64,000 nucleotides of DNA. Source: Erythrobacter colymbi. GTDB lineage: Bacteria; Pseudomonadota; Alphaproteobacteria; Sphingomonadales; Sphingomonadaceae. The translations under genes and the position numbers were made by a program. Shown one piece after another: positions 16,204 through 25,135 of this stretch. The first letter of the stretch is position 1; each line of letters begins with the position of its first letter. Below the pieces are notes generated by a model. That model ran no database searches and had not been told where the DNA came from. It was given only the letters and a program-made list of their open reading frames with translations. Where the stretch lies: NCBI RefSeq assembly GCF_002155685.1, contig NZ_MUYK01000005.1, positions 186,001 through 250,000 on the forward strand. The letters are read 5' to 3'.

Positions 16204-17592
16204 ATGACACAGGCGAACACACTCTCGACGCCCGGCTGGGGGCAAGAACTGCGCGCGACGCTGGCGCTCGCCGTGCCGCTCGCTGCGACGAACCTCTTGC
16301 AGATGCTGATCCACGCGGTCGACGTGTTCTTCATCGCGCGGCTGGGCGAGGAGCCGCTTGCCGCATCGAGCCTCGGGATCGCTATCTTCGGCACCACCAT
16401 GTGGGCGCTGACCGGCGTGATCGGCGCCTGCGCTCCGCTGATCGCGGCCGAGCGCGGACGGCGGCTCCATTCGGTGCGCGACATCCGGCGCACGATGCGG
16501 ATGGGGATGTGGGCCGCGCTGATCCTCGGCCTTGCGGGCATGGCGCTGTGTCTGGGGGGCGAGCGGCTGCTGCTCGCGAGCGGGCAGAACCCGCAAGTCG
16601 CCGCGCTGGCGGGGCGGTTCCTGTTCGTGATCGGCTTCGCGATGATCCCCATGATCCTCGCCAGCCTGTTCCGGATCTTCGTCGCCGCGCTCGGCAAACC
16701 GGGCTATGCGACCGCGATCACGCTGCTGGCGCTGGGGACGAACATCCTCGGCAACTGGGTGCTGGTCTATGGCAAGCTCGGCCTGCCCGCGCTCGGCCTG
16801 CTCGGCTCGGCGCTGTCGAGCGTGCTCACCGCGCTGGCGATGCTGGCGGCCTATGTCGTGATCATCTCGCGCGACCGCAGCTTGCGCCGCTACCGCATCT
16901 TCGGACGCTGGTGGCGGCCCGAGTGGACGCGCTTGCGCGAGATTCTGGTGATCGGCACCCCCATCGGGCTGACGGTGTTCGCCGAGGCGGGGCTGTTCAG
17001 CGGCGCGGCGCTGCTGATTGGGCGCTTCGGCGAGACCCAGCTGGCGGCGCACACGCTGGCGCTGAACCTCGCCGCGCTCGCCTTCCAGATCCCTTTCGGC
17101 ACCGCGCAGGCGGCGACGATCCGCGTGGGTTTCCACCACGGCGCGGGCGACCGCGTGGCGGCGGGGCGCGCGGGGTGGGTGGCGCTCGCGATCGGGACGG
17201 GGTTCATGAGCACCACCGCGCTCGCCATGATGCTGATCCCGACGCGCCTGCTGCAGGTCTATATCGACCCCGCCGCCCCCGCCAACGCGGCGCTGGTCGG
17301 CTTTGCGCTGCAATACCTGATCTGGGCGGCGATCTTCCAGCTGGCCGACGGCGTGCAGGCCGTGGGCGCGGGGGCGCTCAGGGGCCTGCAGGACACGCAG
17401 GTGCCGATGTGGATCGCGATCTTCAGCTACTGGGTGCCCGGTTTCGGCCTCGCCATCGGGCTCGGCTTCTACACCCCGCTCGAGGGGACGGGGGTGTGGA
17501 TCGGGCTCGCCACCGGACTGTTCTTCGCCGCAGCGCTGCTGCTGTGGCGCTGGTCGCGGCGTGACCGGCTGGGGCTGACGAACTACGCCTAA
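16204..17592 (+). CDS. MATE family efflux transporter
   Basis: 462-aa inner membrane antiporter of the MATE (NorM/DinF) family, which exports drugs or metabolites using a sodium or proton gradient. Twelve hydrophobic segments in two similar halves; ALAVPLAATNLLQMLIHAVD and MIPMILASLFRIFVAALGKP are typical of segments 1 and 4-5, and QLADGVQAVGAGALRGLQDT of the second half. It is convergent with the mechanosensitive channel gene, overlapping its stop by four bases. Substrate unknown. The about 200 bases upstream show no clear regulatory element. Confidence 0.88.
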   Translation: MTQANTLSTPGWGQELRATLALAVPLAATNLLQMLIHAVDVFFIARLGEEPLAASSLGIAIFGTTMWALTGVIGACAPLIAAERGRRLHSVRDIRRTMRMGMWAALILGLAGMALCLGGERLLLASGQNPQVAALAGRFLFVIGFAMIPMILASLFRIFVAALGKPGYATAITLLALGTNILGNWVLVYGKLGLPALGLLGSALSSVLTALAMLAAYVVIISRDRSLRRYRIFGRWWRPEWTRLREILVIGTPIGLTVFAEAGLFSGAALLIGRFGETQLAAHTLALNLAALAFQIPFGTAQAATIRVGFHHGAGDRVAAGRAGWVALAIGTGFMSTTALAMMLIPTRLLQVYIDPAAPANAALVGFALQYLIWAAIFQLADGVQAVGAGALRGLQDTQVPMWIAIFSYWVPGFGLAIGLGFYTPLEGTGVWIGLATGLFFAAALLLWRWSRRDRLGLTNYA

Positions 17593-18455
17593 CGCGGCGC
17601 GGCGGGCGCAGGGGCCGGGGCGGCGGCCGCGACCGGGTGCAGGCTCATCCCCATCGTATCGAGCTTCAGCTTCACCGCTTCGTTCATCGCCCAGGTCAGC
17701 GCGAGGTGATCGCCGCTGTTGCACCACGCCCGCACGCCGACGCGCACGCCCGCATCGGTGAGCCCGGCCACGAAGGCCACCGGCGCGGGCGTTTCGAGCG
17801 TGCGCGGATCGTCCTTCGCCAGCGCCAGCATCGCATCGCGCGCGGCCTTGAGATCGTCGTCATAGCCGATCGTCACCACCAGCTCGAACCGCCGCGTGGG
17901 CATGCGCGAATGGTTCACCACGGCCTTGTTCCAGAGCTCGTTGTTGGGGACCATGACATAGAGCCCGTCGATCTGGAGCATCTCGGTGGTGAACAGCCCG
18001 ATCGATTGCACCGTGCCCGCGACCGTGCCGGCAGTGATGTATTCGCCGACGCGGAAAGGACGCTGGATCAGGATCATCACGCCTGCCGCGACGTTGGAGA
18101 GCGTGCCCTGAAGCGCCAGACCCACCGCCAGCGCAAGGCCGCCGAGAGCGGCGATGATGCTCGTCGTCTGCACCCCGAACTGGGTCAGCACGGTTACCCC
18201 GACCACCACCCACAGCGCATACTTGATGATGTTGCTGAGGAACTTGGCGACCGTCGGCTCGATATGCGTCGCGTTGCTCAGCGCGCGGTCGGCCCAGCGC
18301 GAGAGCAGGCGGGCGAGGATCACCCCGATCACCGTCACCGCCAGCGCGCCGGTCAGGAAGGCGAGGTTGACCTTGAGCCACAGCCACGCCTCGTGCGCGA
18401 CGTTGATGTCATCGGAACGGTTGATGATCAGCGGGGTCAGCTTGTGGGAAGACAT
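17589..18455 (-). CDS. mscS: small-conductance mechanosensitive channel (MscS family)
   Basis: 288-aa inner membrane channel that opens under osmotic downshock. Membrane segments at about 28-50 and 70-95, then the pore helix region ALGGLALAVGLALQGTLSNV and MILIQRPFRVGEYITAG, the core MscS signature; the beta and alpha-beta cytoplasmic domains follow (MVPNNELWNKAVVNHSRMP). The C-terminus is an Ala/Pro tail. Normal length for the family. It has no obvious operon partner; groES lies upstream on the other strand. Confidence 0.92.
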   Translation of the reverse strand: MSSHKLTPLIINRSDDINVAHEAWLWLKVNLAFLTGALAVTVIGVILARLLSRWADRALSNATHIEPTVAKFLSNIIKYALWVVVGVTVLTQFGVQTTSIIAALGGLALAVGLALQGTLSNVAAGVMILIQRPFRVGEYITAGTVAGTVQSIGLFTTEMLQIDGLYVMVPNNELWNKAVVNHSRMPTRRFELVVTIGYDDDLKAARDAMLALAKDDPRTLETPAPVAFVAGLTDAGVRVGVRAWCNSGDHLALTWAMNEAVKLKLDTMGMSLHPVAAAAPAPAPAAPR

Positions 18456-18560
18456 CGGGGTAGCGGGGTTCCTGTGGCAGTCAGGCGGTCAGGGGTAGCC
18501 GAGCCGTCCCCGCCTGACCACCCCGCCACGCCGGAGCAAAATTTTTTGCTTGGGTAGGGG

Positions 18561-18589
18561 TTGATTCATCCGGCCCCCACGACCAAATG
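18561..18589 (+). promoter_or_regulatory. putative groESL promoter
   Basis: TTGATT (18561-18566) and CAAATG (18584-18589) with 17-base spacing just before the CIRCE element. The match is weak, but the position is right for a promoter blocked by HrcA binding. Confidence 0.35.
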
Positions 18590-18597
18590 CCGCCTCG

Positions 18598-18624
18598 TTG
18601 GCACTCTCGAGAGGGGAGTGCCAA
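18598..18624 (+). promoter_or_regulatory. CIRCE element (HrcA operator) of groESL
   Basis: TTGGCACTC (18598-18606), nine-base spacer, GAGTGCCAA (18616-18624): a perfect inverted repeat and only one base per arm away from the classic CIRCE consensus. It shows that groESL is under HrcA heat-shock repression; hrcA itself is not in the window. Confidence 0.95.
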
Positions 18625-18657
18625 GACATCTCACCAATTCAAGGAAAGGTCATCAAC

Positions 18658-18945
18658 ATGGCATTTCGTCCGCTGCACGACCGCGTGGTGGTCCGTCGCA
18701 TCGAAGCCGACACCAAGACCGCCGGCGGCATCATCATCCCCGACAGCGCCCAGGAAAAGCCGAGCGAAGGCGAAGTCATCGCCGTCGGCGAAGGCAACCG
18801 CGACGACAGCGGCAACCGCATCGCGCTCGACGTCAAGGCGGGTGACCGCGTGCTGTTCGGCAAGTGGTCGGGCACCGAAGTCAAGATCAACGGCGAAGAC
18901 CTGCTGATCATGAAGGAAAGCGACATCATGGGGATCGTGGGCTGA
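18658..18945 (+). CDS. groES: co-chaperonin GroES
   Basis: 95-aa heptameric lid of the GroEL chaperonin. [20 protein letters not shown], the mobile loop with [35 protein letters not shown] and [13 protein letters not shown] are family standard. Start at 18658 follows AAGGAAAGG; longer in-frame starts run into the CIRCE element. groEL follows after 53 bases. Confidence 0.98.
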   Translation: MAFRPLHDRVVVRRIEADTKTAGGIIIPDSAQEKPSEGEVIAVGEGNRDDSGNRIALDVKAGDRVLFGKWSGTEVKINGEDLLIMKESDIMGIVG

Positions 18946-18953
18946 AGCCCTGA

Positions 18954-20630
<1,677 letters not shown>

Positions 20631-20711
20631 GCCGCTAGGGCGGGCGGAGCGAGCCACGCTCGCACCGCCTCGCCCAAGGCCGGCCAGCGGGGCCGCAAGG
20701 CCCCGTCTGAC

Positions 20712-20732
20712 GACTCCGGCTCCGCCGGAGTC
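20712..20732 (+). repeat. GC-rich hairpin downstream of groEL
   Basis: GACTCCGGC (20712-20720) and GCCGGAGTC (20724-20732) form a perfect 9-bp stem with a three-base loop, without a T tract. It may stabilise the groEL mRNA end; the real terminator lies about 20 bases further on. Confidence 0.55.
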
Positions 20733-20753
20733 GGCCCGGTCACCAACACAAGA

Positions 20754-20788
20754 AAGCCCCGGCGGAGCCACTCCGCCGGGGCTTTTCT
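20754..20788 (+). terminator. rho-independent terminator of groESL
   Basis: Perfect 14-bp stem (20754-20767 with 20771-20784) with a three-base loop and the T-rich tail TTTTCTTT. Confidence 0.93.
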
Positions 20789-20937
20789 TTTGGCCGCGCA
20801 CAATGTCAGCTTGCGGGAGAGGGGCGAGGCGGGCTGGATGGCGGGAAGTGGGTGGTTAGGCGAATGGCTGCTATTGCTGTATTCACCTGAATACCGGATG
20901 CTTCTTAAGCCGTTCGAGGTGGCAAGGAGGCTCACTG

Positions 20938-21594
20938 GTGGATCTTGAGACAGTTTGGAAAATTCGAGAAGAAGAGGTCTACCCGGCTCTGTTCGGCCCT
21001 CCATGCCGAGGCATTTTTCCACTCACCCAGCAACTCTTCTCTGATCGCTTCGGTCAAAGCGATATTGATCCACGATGGTTGTTTTACGGTGTGTTTGAGT
21101 TCGCGCCGACCGCAGAGCGTCCGTATTGGCTTTATGTGACGTCGGGACATTCAAATCCTTGGGAGCAGGAGCCCGCCGATTTCGATTTAAATGGCGAGTC
21201 TGGGGCCGGGGTGGAGTTTACCTTCGCTGTATCGGAGCAAGGAGACTGGGCGATCCAAACTTTGCAGCACGTCTTGGCGTTTGATTTGCTACTCCGCGCT
21301 GGCCGCTACGTCGGAGGCGAACCCTTTTCGCTGTTTGACCGGATACCGCTGCGAGCGCCAATCAACGGTCAGCCAGACTGCCAAGTGCGAAATTTGGTGC
21401 TTGTAGAGAACGAGGGGGCACCGCAGGAATTCTCCCTGCCTTCTGGATTGGTCATCCTCGTAGGGTTCACCGGCATCACCGATACAGAACTCGCGTTCGC
21501 AAAGGCGAATGGCTCCCCCGCGTTGATCGACCGGCTACGAGAAGCAGGATATCATCCAGTAACGGATCCAAACAGGCCGCCGCTCCCAGTTTGA
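20938..21594 (+). CDS. suppressor of fused (SUFU) domain protein
   Basis: 218-aa protein with a bacterial SUFU-type domain, recognised by the overall pattern (YGVFEFAPTAERPYWLYVTS, then SGAGVEFTFAV, TLQHVLAFDLLLRAGRYVGG and IPLRAPINGQPDCQVRNLVL) and the length. In bacteria such domains often act as immunity proteins against secreted toxins, but no toxin gene is seen beside it. GTG start at 20938, strongly supported by AAGGAGG at 20924-20930. Its base and codon use is visibly more AT-rich than that of its neighbours, which suggests transfer. Confidence 0.75.
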   Translation: MDLETVWKIREEEVYPALFGPPCRGIFPLTQQLFSDRFGQSDIDPRWLFYGVFEFAPTAERPYWLYVTSGHSNPWEQEPADFDLNGESGAGVEFTFAVSEQGDWAIQTLQHVLAFDLLLRAGRYVGGEPFSLFDRIPLRAPINGQPDCQVRNLVLVENEGAPQEFSLPSGLVILVGFTGITDTELAFAKANGSPALIDRLREAGYHPVTDPNRPPLPV

Positions 21595-21760
21595 CCGTGG
21601 TTTGGCAGCTTTCGGGTTAAGGGCGCCGACGACCTAATTTCCGCTCTGGGGTCGGTTGCAGAATGTCGGCTGCTGGCGAGAAACCCGTTGAAGCTGCCGG
21701 GCAGATATCAGGAGCGCGCATCGGCCCCGCTCATGACTGGTGATGGGTGGATTTTTGCCG

Positions 21761-22093
21761 TCAGGTTCTTAGGCAGTCTTGAAGCTCCGCGCAGATATCA
21801 TCGAACGCATCAAAGTAGGCTCGCTCCAACTCCGCTGCTGGCAAACTGAAAGCCGCTGAGGTCCTCGCAAGTCCTAACTCGCCCGCAAGTTGCGCGGCTT
21901 CCTCCTGAAAAGGCGGGTAGAGGTTTGACGCCGTGAGCAGATCACCGGCATTCCGCATGCTGTAGTCTGCTACCCAAACGCAATGAATTAAGCGCTCGCA
22001 GGTGGTGAGGGCATTCCGACCCTGCTCGGCCTTTTTCTGGATGACGTCGTCGCCCGTATCGATGAGCCAAGTCTCGTTGTCTGATGGTATCAT
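21761..22093 (-). CDS. hypothetical protein (110 aa)
   Basis: I do not recognise this protein. It starts MIPSDNETWLIDTGDDVIQK, is mainly helical and acidic, has four Cys, no signal peptide and no membrane segment. It lies in the same compositionally distinct pocket as the SUFU gene, on the other strand. It could be a second cargo gene of a transferred segment. Reality of the gene rests on an uninterrupted frame in less GC-rich DNA, where chance frames are shorter. Confidence 0.5.
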   Translation of the reverse strand: MIPSDNETWLIDTGDDVIQKKAEQGRNALTTCERLIHCVWVADYSMRNAGDLLTASNLYPPFQEEAAQLAGELGLARTSAAFSLPAAELERAYFDAFDDICAELQDCLRT

Positions 22094-22525
22094 GCTCGCT
22101 GACCTACTCGCATTCTAGGTATTGCATGTTTGCGCTATGGCCGAAACGGGGTCGATAGCCGTATGTCTGTTTTTGACCGGAGCAAGGCTGAAGCCGCCAT
22201 CCTCCCCTCTCGTCGCCACGTGCTTGACACGGGGTCAGGCTTTTCTTCCTCGCCCTTCGAAGGAAATGCAGCCAAGCCCCGCGTCCCCGACGTTCAACCT
22301 TCGGTTGTGCTTCGCAACCGCCGGGGCAGGCAAGCACGGGGCGACGAAGGGAGATTTTCCTACACGCCCGCCAGCCGCTACGTTGCGACCGGCTCTTTCC
22401 CATCGTTCTGCCCGGCCTGCGAGGCCGTTTGCCGTCAGCGGCGCACTTTCCGCCCGCGCCCCGTGTCCGTCCGCTTGGACTGGGCGGCTGTTAACCACTG
22501 TAAATTAAAGAAAAATAGCGCGTTC

Positions 22526-22552
22526 ACAAAGCGGACACGGTGTCCGCTTTGT
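22526..22552. repeat. near-perfect 13-bp palindrome
   Basis: ACAAAGCGGACAC (22526-22538), one base, GTGTCCGCTTTGT (22540-22552). Every base of the arms pairs. There is no T tract directly after it on either strand, so it is less likely a terminator of glpX than a protein binding site or an element end. Confidence 0.7.
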
Positions 22553-22557
22553 CCGCT

Positions 22558-22598
22558 TCAGCGCATCACCCGATGCGATGCTCGCCCCGGATCCACCG
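22558..22598. repeat. direct repeat copy of the glpX 3' end (41 bp), distal copy
   Basis: Forty-one bases (TCAGCGCATC ... GGATCCACCG) are identical to 22655-22695, which includes the last ten or so codons and stop of glpX. The 56 bases between the two copies are not related to glpX. The distal copy is noncoding. Confidence 0.9.
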
Positions 22599-22654
22599 CG
22601 CGTTCTAGCTTTTGGTGCGGAGGACCCTCGCGCCAGGGGCACCGGCAGCGGGTA

Positions 22655-22695
22655 TCAGCGCATCACCCGATGCGATGCTCGCCCCGGATCCACCG
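22655..22695. repeat. direct repeat, proximal copy inside the glpX 3' end
   Basis: Partner of 22558-22598; starts eight bases beyond the glpX stop and covers the codons for WIRGEHRIG. The arrangement looks like the repeat pair left by integration or by a small duplication at the gene end. Confidence 0.9.
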
Positions 22696-23679
22696 AACCG
22701 TGCCCGACGATGCCCGCATCACCACGCTTTCGGTGGTCAGGATCGTCTCGCCGGTGGGCTTGCGGCGGCGCTTCACGCCGCTGAGCAGCGAGCCGTCGGT
22801 CACGCCGGTCGCGGCGAAGATGCAGTCGCCGCTGGCGAGGTCTTCGAGCTTGTAGATGCGGTTGAGGTCGGTGATGCCCCACTTGCGCGCGCGGGCCTTT
22901 TCGTCCTCGTTGCGGAACACGAGGCGGCCGTTGAACTGCCCGCCGACGCAGCGCAGCGCTGCGGCCGCGAGCACGCCCTCGGGGGCGCCGCCCTGGCCCA
23001 TGTACATGTCGATCGTGGTTTCCTCGTCGGTCACCGCGATCACCCCGGCGACGTCGCCGTCACCGATCAGCACCACGCCGCAGCCCAGTGCGCGCAGCTC
23101 GGCGATGAGGTCCGCATGGCGCGGACGGTCGAGCACGCAGACGTTGATGTCCGAGGGCTTGACGCCCTTGGCATTGGCCACGGCGCAGACGTTCTCGGTC
23201 GCGCTCTTGGCGAGATCGATGATGCCTTCGGGATAGCCCGGGCCGACCGCGAGCTTGTCCATATAGGTGTCGGGCGCGTTGAGCAGGCAGCCCTTCTCGG
23301 CCGCCGCCAACACCGCGAGCGCGTTGGGACCGGCCTTGGCGGTGATGGTGGTGCCTTCGAGCGGATCCAATGCGATGTCGATCTGCGGGCCCTTCCCCAT
23401 GCCGACCTTCTCGCCGATGAAGAGCATCGGGGCCTCGTCCCGCTCGCCCTCGCCGATCACCACGGTGCCGTCGATATAGAGGTTGTCGAAGGCGCGGCGC
23501 ATGGCTTCGACCGCCGCAGCATCGGCGGCCTTCTCGTCGCCGCGTCCGACCAGCTGGGCCGCCGCGATGGCTGCCGCTTCGGTGACGCGCACCATTTCGA
23601 GCACCAGCACGCGCTGGATAGCGTTCTCGGCCGCAGCTTGTGCGGCGTCCTGAAGGTCGGTATCGGTGGCGGAGTTCAT
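22663..23679 (-). CDS. glpX: class II fructose-1,6-bisphosphatase
   Basis: 338-aa gluconeogenic enzyme hydrolysing fructose 1,6-bisphosphate. Family motifs: DGTVVIGEGERDEAPMLFIG with the metal-binding acids, IDIALDPLEGTT, TYMDKLAVGPGYPEG, LIGDGDVAGVIAV and MGQGGAPEGVLAAAALRCVG. Start at 23679 (MNSATDTDL) is the usual family start. Divergent from the secreted-protein gene at 23745. Its last codons are duplicated 97 bases downstream, but the protein end itself looks intact. Confidence 0.95.
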   Translation of the reverse strand: MNSATDTDLQDAAQAAAENAIQRVLVLEMVRVTEAAAIAAAQLVGRGDEKAADAAAVEAMRRAFDNLYIDGTVVIGEGERDEAPMLFIGEKVGMGKGPQIDIALDPLEGTTITAKAGPNALAVLAAAEKGCLLNAPDTYMDKLAVGPGYPEGIIDLAKSATENVCAVANAKGVKPSDINVCVLDRPRHADLIAELRALGCGVVLIGDGDVAGVIAVTDEETTIDMYMGQGGAPEGVLAAAALRCVGGQFNGRLVFRNEDEKARARKWGITDLNRIYKLEDLASGDCIFAATGVTDGSLLSGVKRRRKPTGETILTTESVVMRASSGTVRWIRGEHRIG

Positions 23680-23744
23680 GTGCAATTCAGCCCTTCTTCG
23701 CTCTGGTTGCGACCCAACCAAGTATCACCCTGGCGCTTAAGCGG

Positions 23745-24410
23745 ATGGAGACGGGTTTGTCGAGCAAAGCAAGGCCTGGCCTGTCGGGTTTTCGCATCAC
23801 CCTGTCGGCACTGGCGCTGGGATGCGCGGCTGTCTCGGCCGCCCCTCTGGCCGCGCAGGATGACACGGGTGCGACAGCGCCGCCGCCTGCCGATGCGCCT
23901 CCGCCCGCTCCGCCCCCTTCCGCGACCGCGCCCGAAGGCGGCGTGCCCCCGCGCATCAACCTGATGGTCACCCGCCCGCGCGACGAACCGAGCCAGGCGG
24001 ACTTGCGCGAATGCCGCGATGACGAGGAAGCCGCCGCGATCAACGGCGAGATCGTGGTGTGCCGGGTGCGCGGCAATGACGGCACCGGCCTCACCGGCAA
24101 CCGCGAGGAAACGCAGAAGCGTTACGCGCAGGAGACCATGCTGAAGGGAGCCCCGCGCGCGCCGGAGGCTTTCGGAATCCCCGACAACGGCAAGGGCATC
24201 GGCTTCGGCAAGCCCCCGCCGGTGGCGATCTCGGTCGATTTCGAAGCCCTGCCCGCTGCGCCCGCCGGTTCCGATGCAGACCGTATCGCGCGCGGCCTGC
24301 CGCCGCTCGACCGTGACGGTGAGCTGTCGGAGGAAGAGGAAAGGGCGCGGCGCGAGGCGGCGGGGATCCGGACCACCGTTCCGCCGCGACCGAAGAAGAA
24401 GGGCGGGTAA
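23745..24410 (+). CDS. secreted Pro-rich protein, paralog of the next gene
   Basis: About 221 aa. Signal-like N-terminus (ITLSALALGCAAVSAAPLAAQ), Pro/Ala-rich linker, then a small domain with ECRDDEEAAAINGEIVVCRV and two Cys that may pair, and APAGSDADRIARGLPPL near the C-terminus. The next gene shares the GEIVVCR and AGSDA-R-A-G motifs, so the two arose by duplication. I associate proteins of this kind with sphingomonads; function unknown. Start ATG 23745 is the one nearest the signal peptide; its ribosome binding site is poor. Confidence 0.6.
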   Translation: METGLSSKARPGLSGFRITLSALALGCAAVSAAPLAAQDDTGATAPPPADAPPPAPPPSATAPEGGVPPRINLMVTRPRDEPSQADLRECRDDEEAAAINGEIVVCRVRGNDGTGLTGNREETQKRYAQETMLKGAPRAPEAFGIPDNGKGIGFGKPPPVAISVDFEALPAAPAGSDADRIARGLPPLDRDGELSEEEERARREAAGIRTTVPPRPKKKGG

Positions 24411-24424
24411 AGGGAGGCAGGGCC

Positions 24425-25135
24425 ATGCTCCTCTCCCATATCGTCGCGCTCGCCTTGCAGGTGGCGACCGATCCGCAGGTGCAGATCGGCCCGCAGGTGC
24501 CCCCGCAGCAGACCCTGCGACTGCCGCAGTCCGCCCCGCCCGACGCGCCGAGGAAGCCGGCCGAGCCGGAGCGCCCGCGCATCCCGATCGATCTCGGCCC
24601 CGATGCGCAGACGAGCGTCACGCCGCCGCAGCAGATCGACATCCTCGTCCCGCCCCAGACCTCCGAGGCCGCCGATGCGGTGGAGCTCAAGGAATGCGAG
24701 GAGCAGACCGAGCGCGGGGTGGTCTCGGGCGAGATCGTGGTGTGCCGCGAGCTGCCTGCCGATACCTCGCAGATGTACAGCGGCAGCCGTGAGGCGTGGC
24801 TGAAGGCCTATGCCGAGCGCACGAAGAACAAGGGCACCCTGCCCACGCCCGATGTCGCCGGGCCGGGCATCTTCCGCGGGGAGCCGACCATCAGCGGCCT
24901 GTGCTTCATCGGCCCCTGCCCCAAGGACCCGGCGCTGATCGTCGATGTCGAAGCGATCCCGCCCCCGCCCGCAGGCTCGGACGCCGAGCGGGTCGCCAAG
25001 GGCTTCGCGCCGGTGGAGAGCGACGATGCGCCGCTCGATGCGGATGCGCGGGAACGGATCGCGGCGGAACTGGGTCTGCCGGAGGCGCCGGAGGCCAAAG
25101 CGGCGGAGGCTTCGACGGAACCCTCCTCGCCCTAA
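24425..25135 (+). CDS. secreted Pro-rich protein, paralog of the previous gene
   Basis: 236 aa. Short hydrophobic N-terminus (MLLSHIVALALQVAT), Pro-rich linker, then VELKECEEQTERGVVSGEIVVCREL, four Cys in total (GLCFIGPCPKD is the second pair), and PPAGSDAERVAKGFAPV. GGGAGG lies eight bases before the ATG, and the gene follows its paralog by 14 bases, so the two form an operon. Its stop overlaps the end of the convergent hom gene by four bases. Function unknown. Confidence 0.65.
   Translation: MLLSHIVALALQVATDPQVQIGPQVPPQQTLRLPQSAPPDAPRKPAEPERPRIPIDLGPDAQTSVTPPQQIDILVPPQTSEAADAVELKECEEQTERGVVSGEIVVCRELPADTSQMYSGSREAWLKAYAERTKNKGTLPTPDVAGPGIFRGEPTISGLCFIGPCPKDPALIVDVEAIPPPPAGSDAERVAKGFAPVESDDAPLDADARERIAAELGLPEAPEAKAAEASTEPSSP

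Larger units (their letters stand above)
22094..22662. other. gene-free region with repeats next to glpX
   Basis: About 570 bases between the orphan ORF and glpX. Open frames crossing it have no recognisable protein and run into antisense of glpX. It contains a 13-bp palindrome (22526-22552) and a second copy of the glpX 3' end (22558-22598). The stretch 22190-22500 is GC-rich with inverted segments and might be a dispersed non-coding repeat or remnant of an inserted element, which I cannot decide. Confidence 0.45.

Noticed and set aside
16048..17727. 559-codon minus-strand frame opposite the MATE gene
   Set aside because: It is a shadow of a clear twelve-helix transporter; its translation is highly charged and without any motif.
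20938..22093. Complete toxin-immunity or prophage island
   Set aside because: Only one immunity-like gene and one orphan ORF are present; no toxin, integrase, transposase or phage gene could be found.
22130..22855. Plus-strand frame across the groEL-glpX gap and into glpX
   Set aside because: Its second half is antisense to the certain glpX gene and the first half has no recognisable domain or good start.
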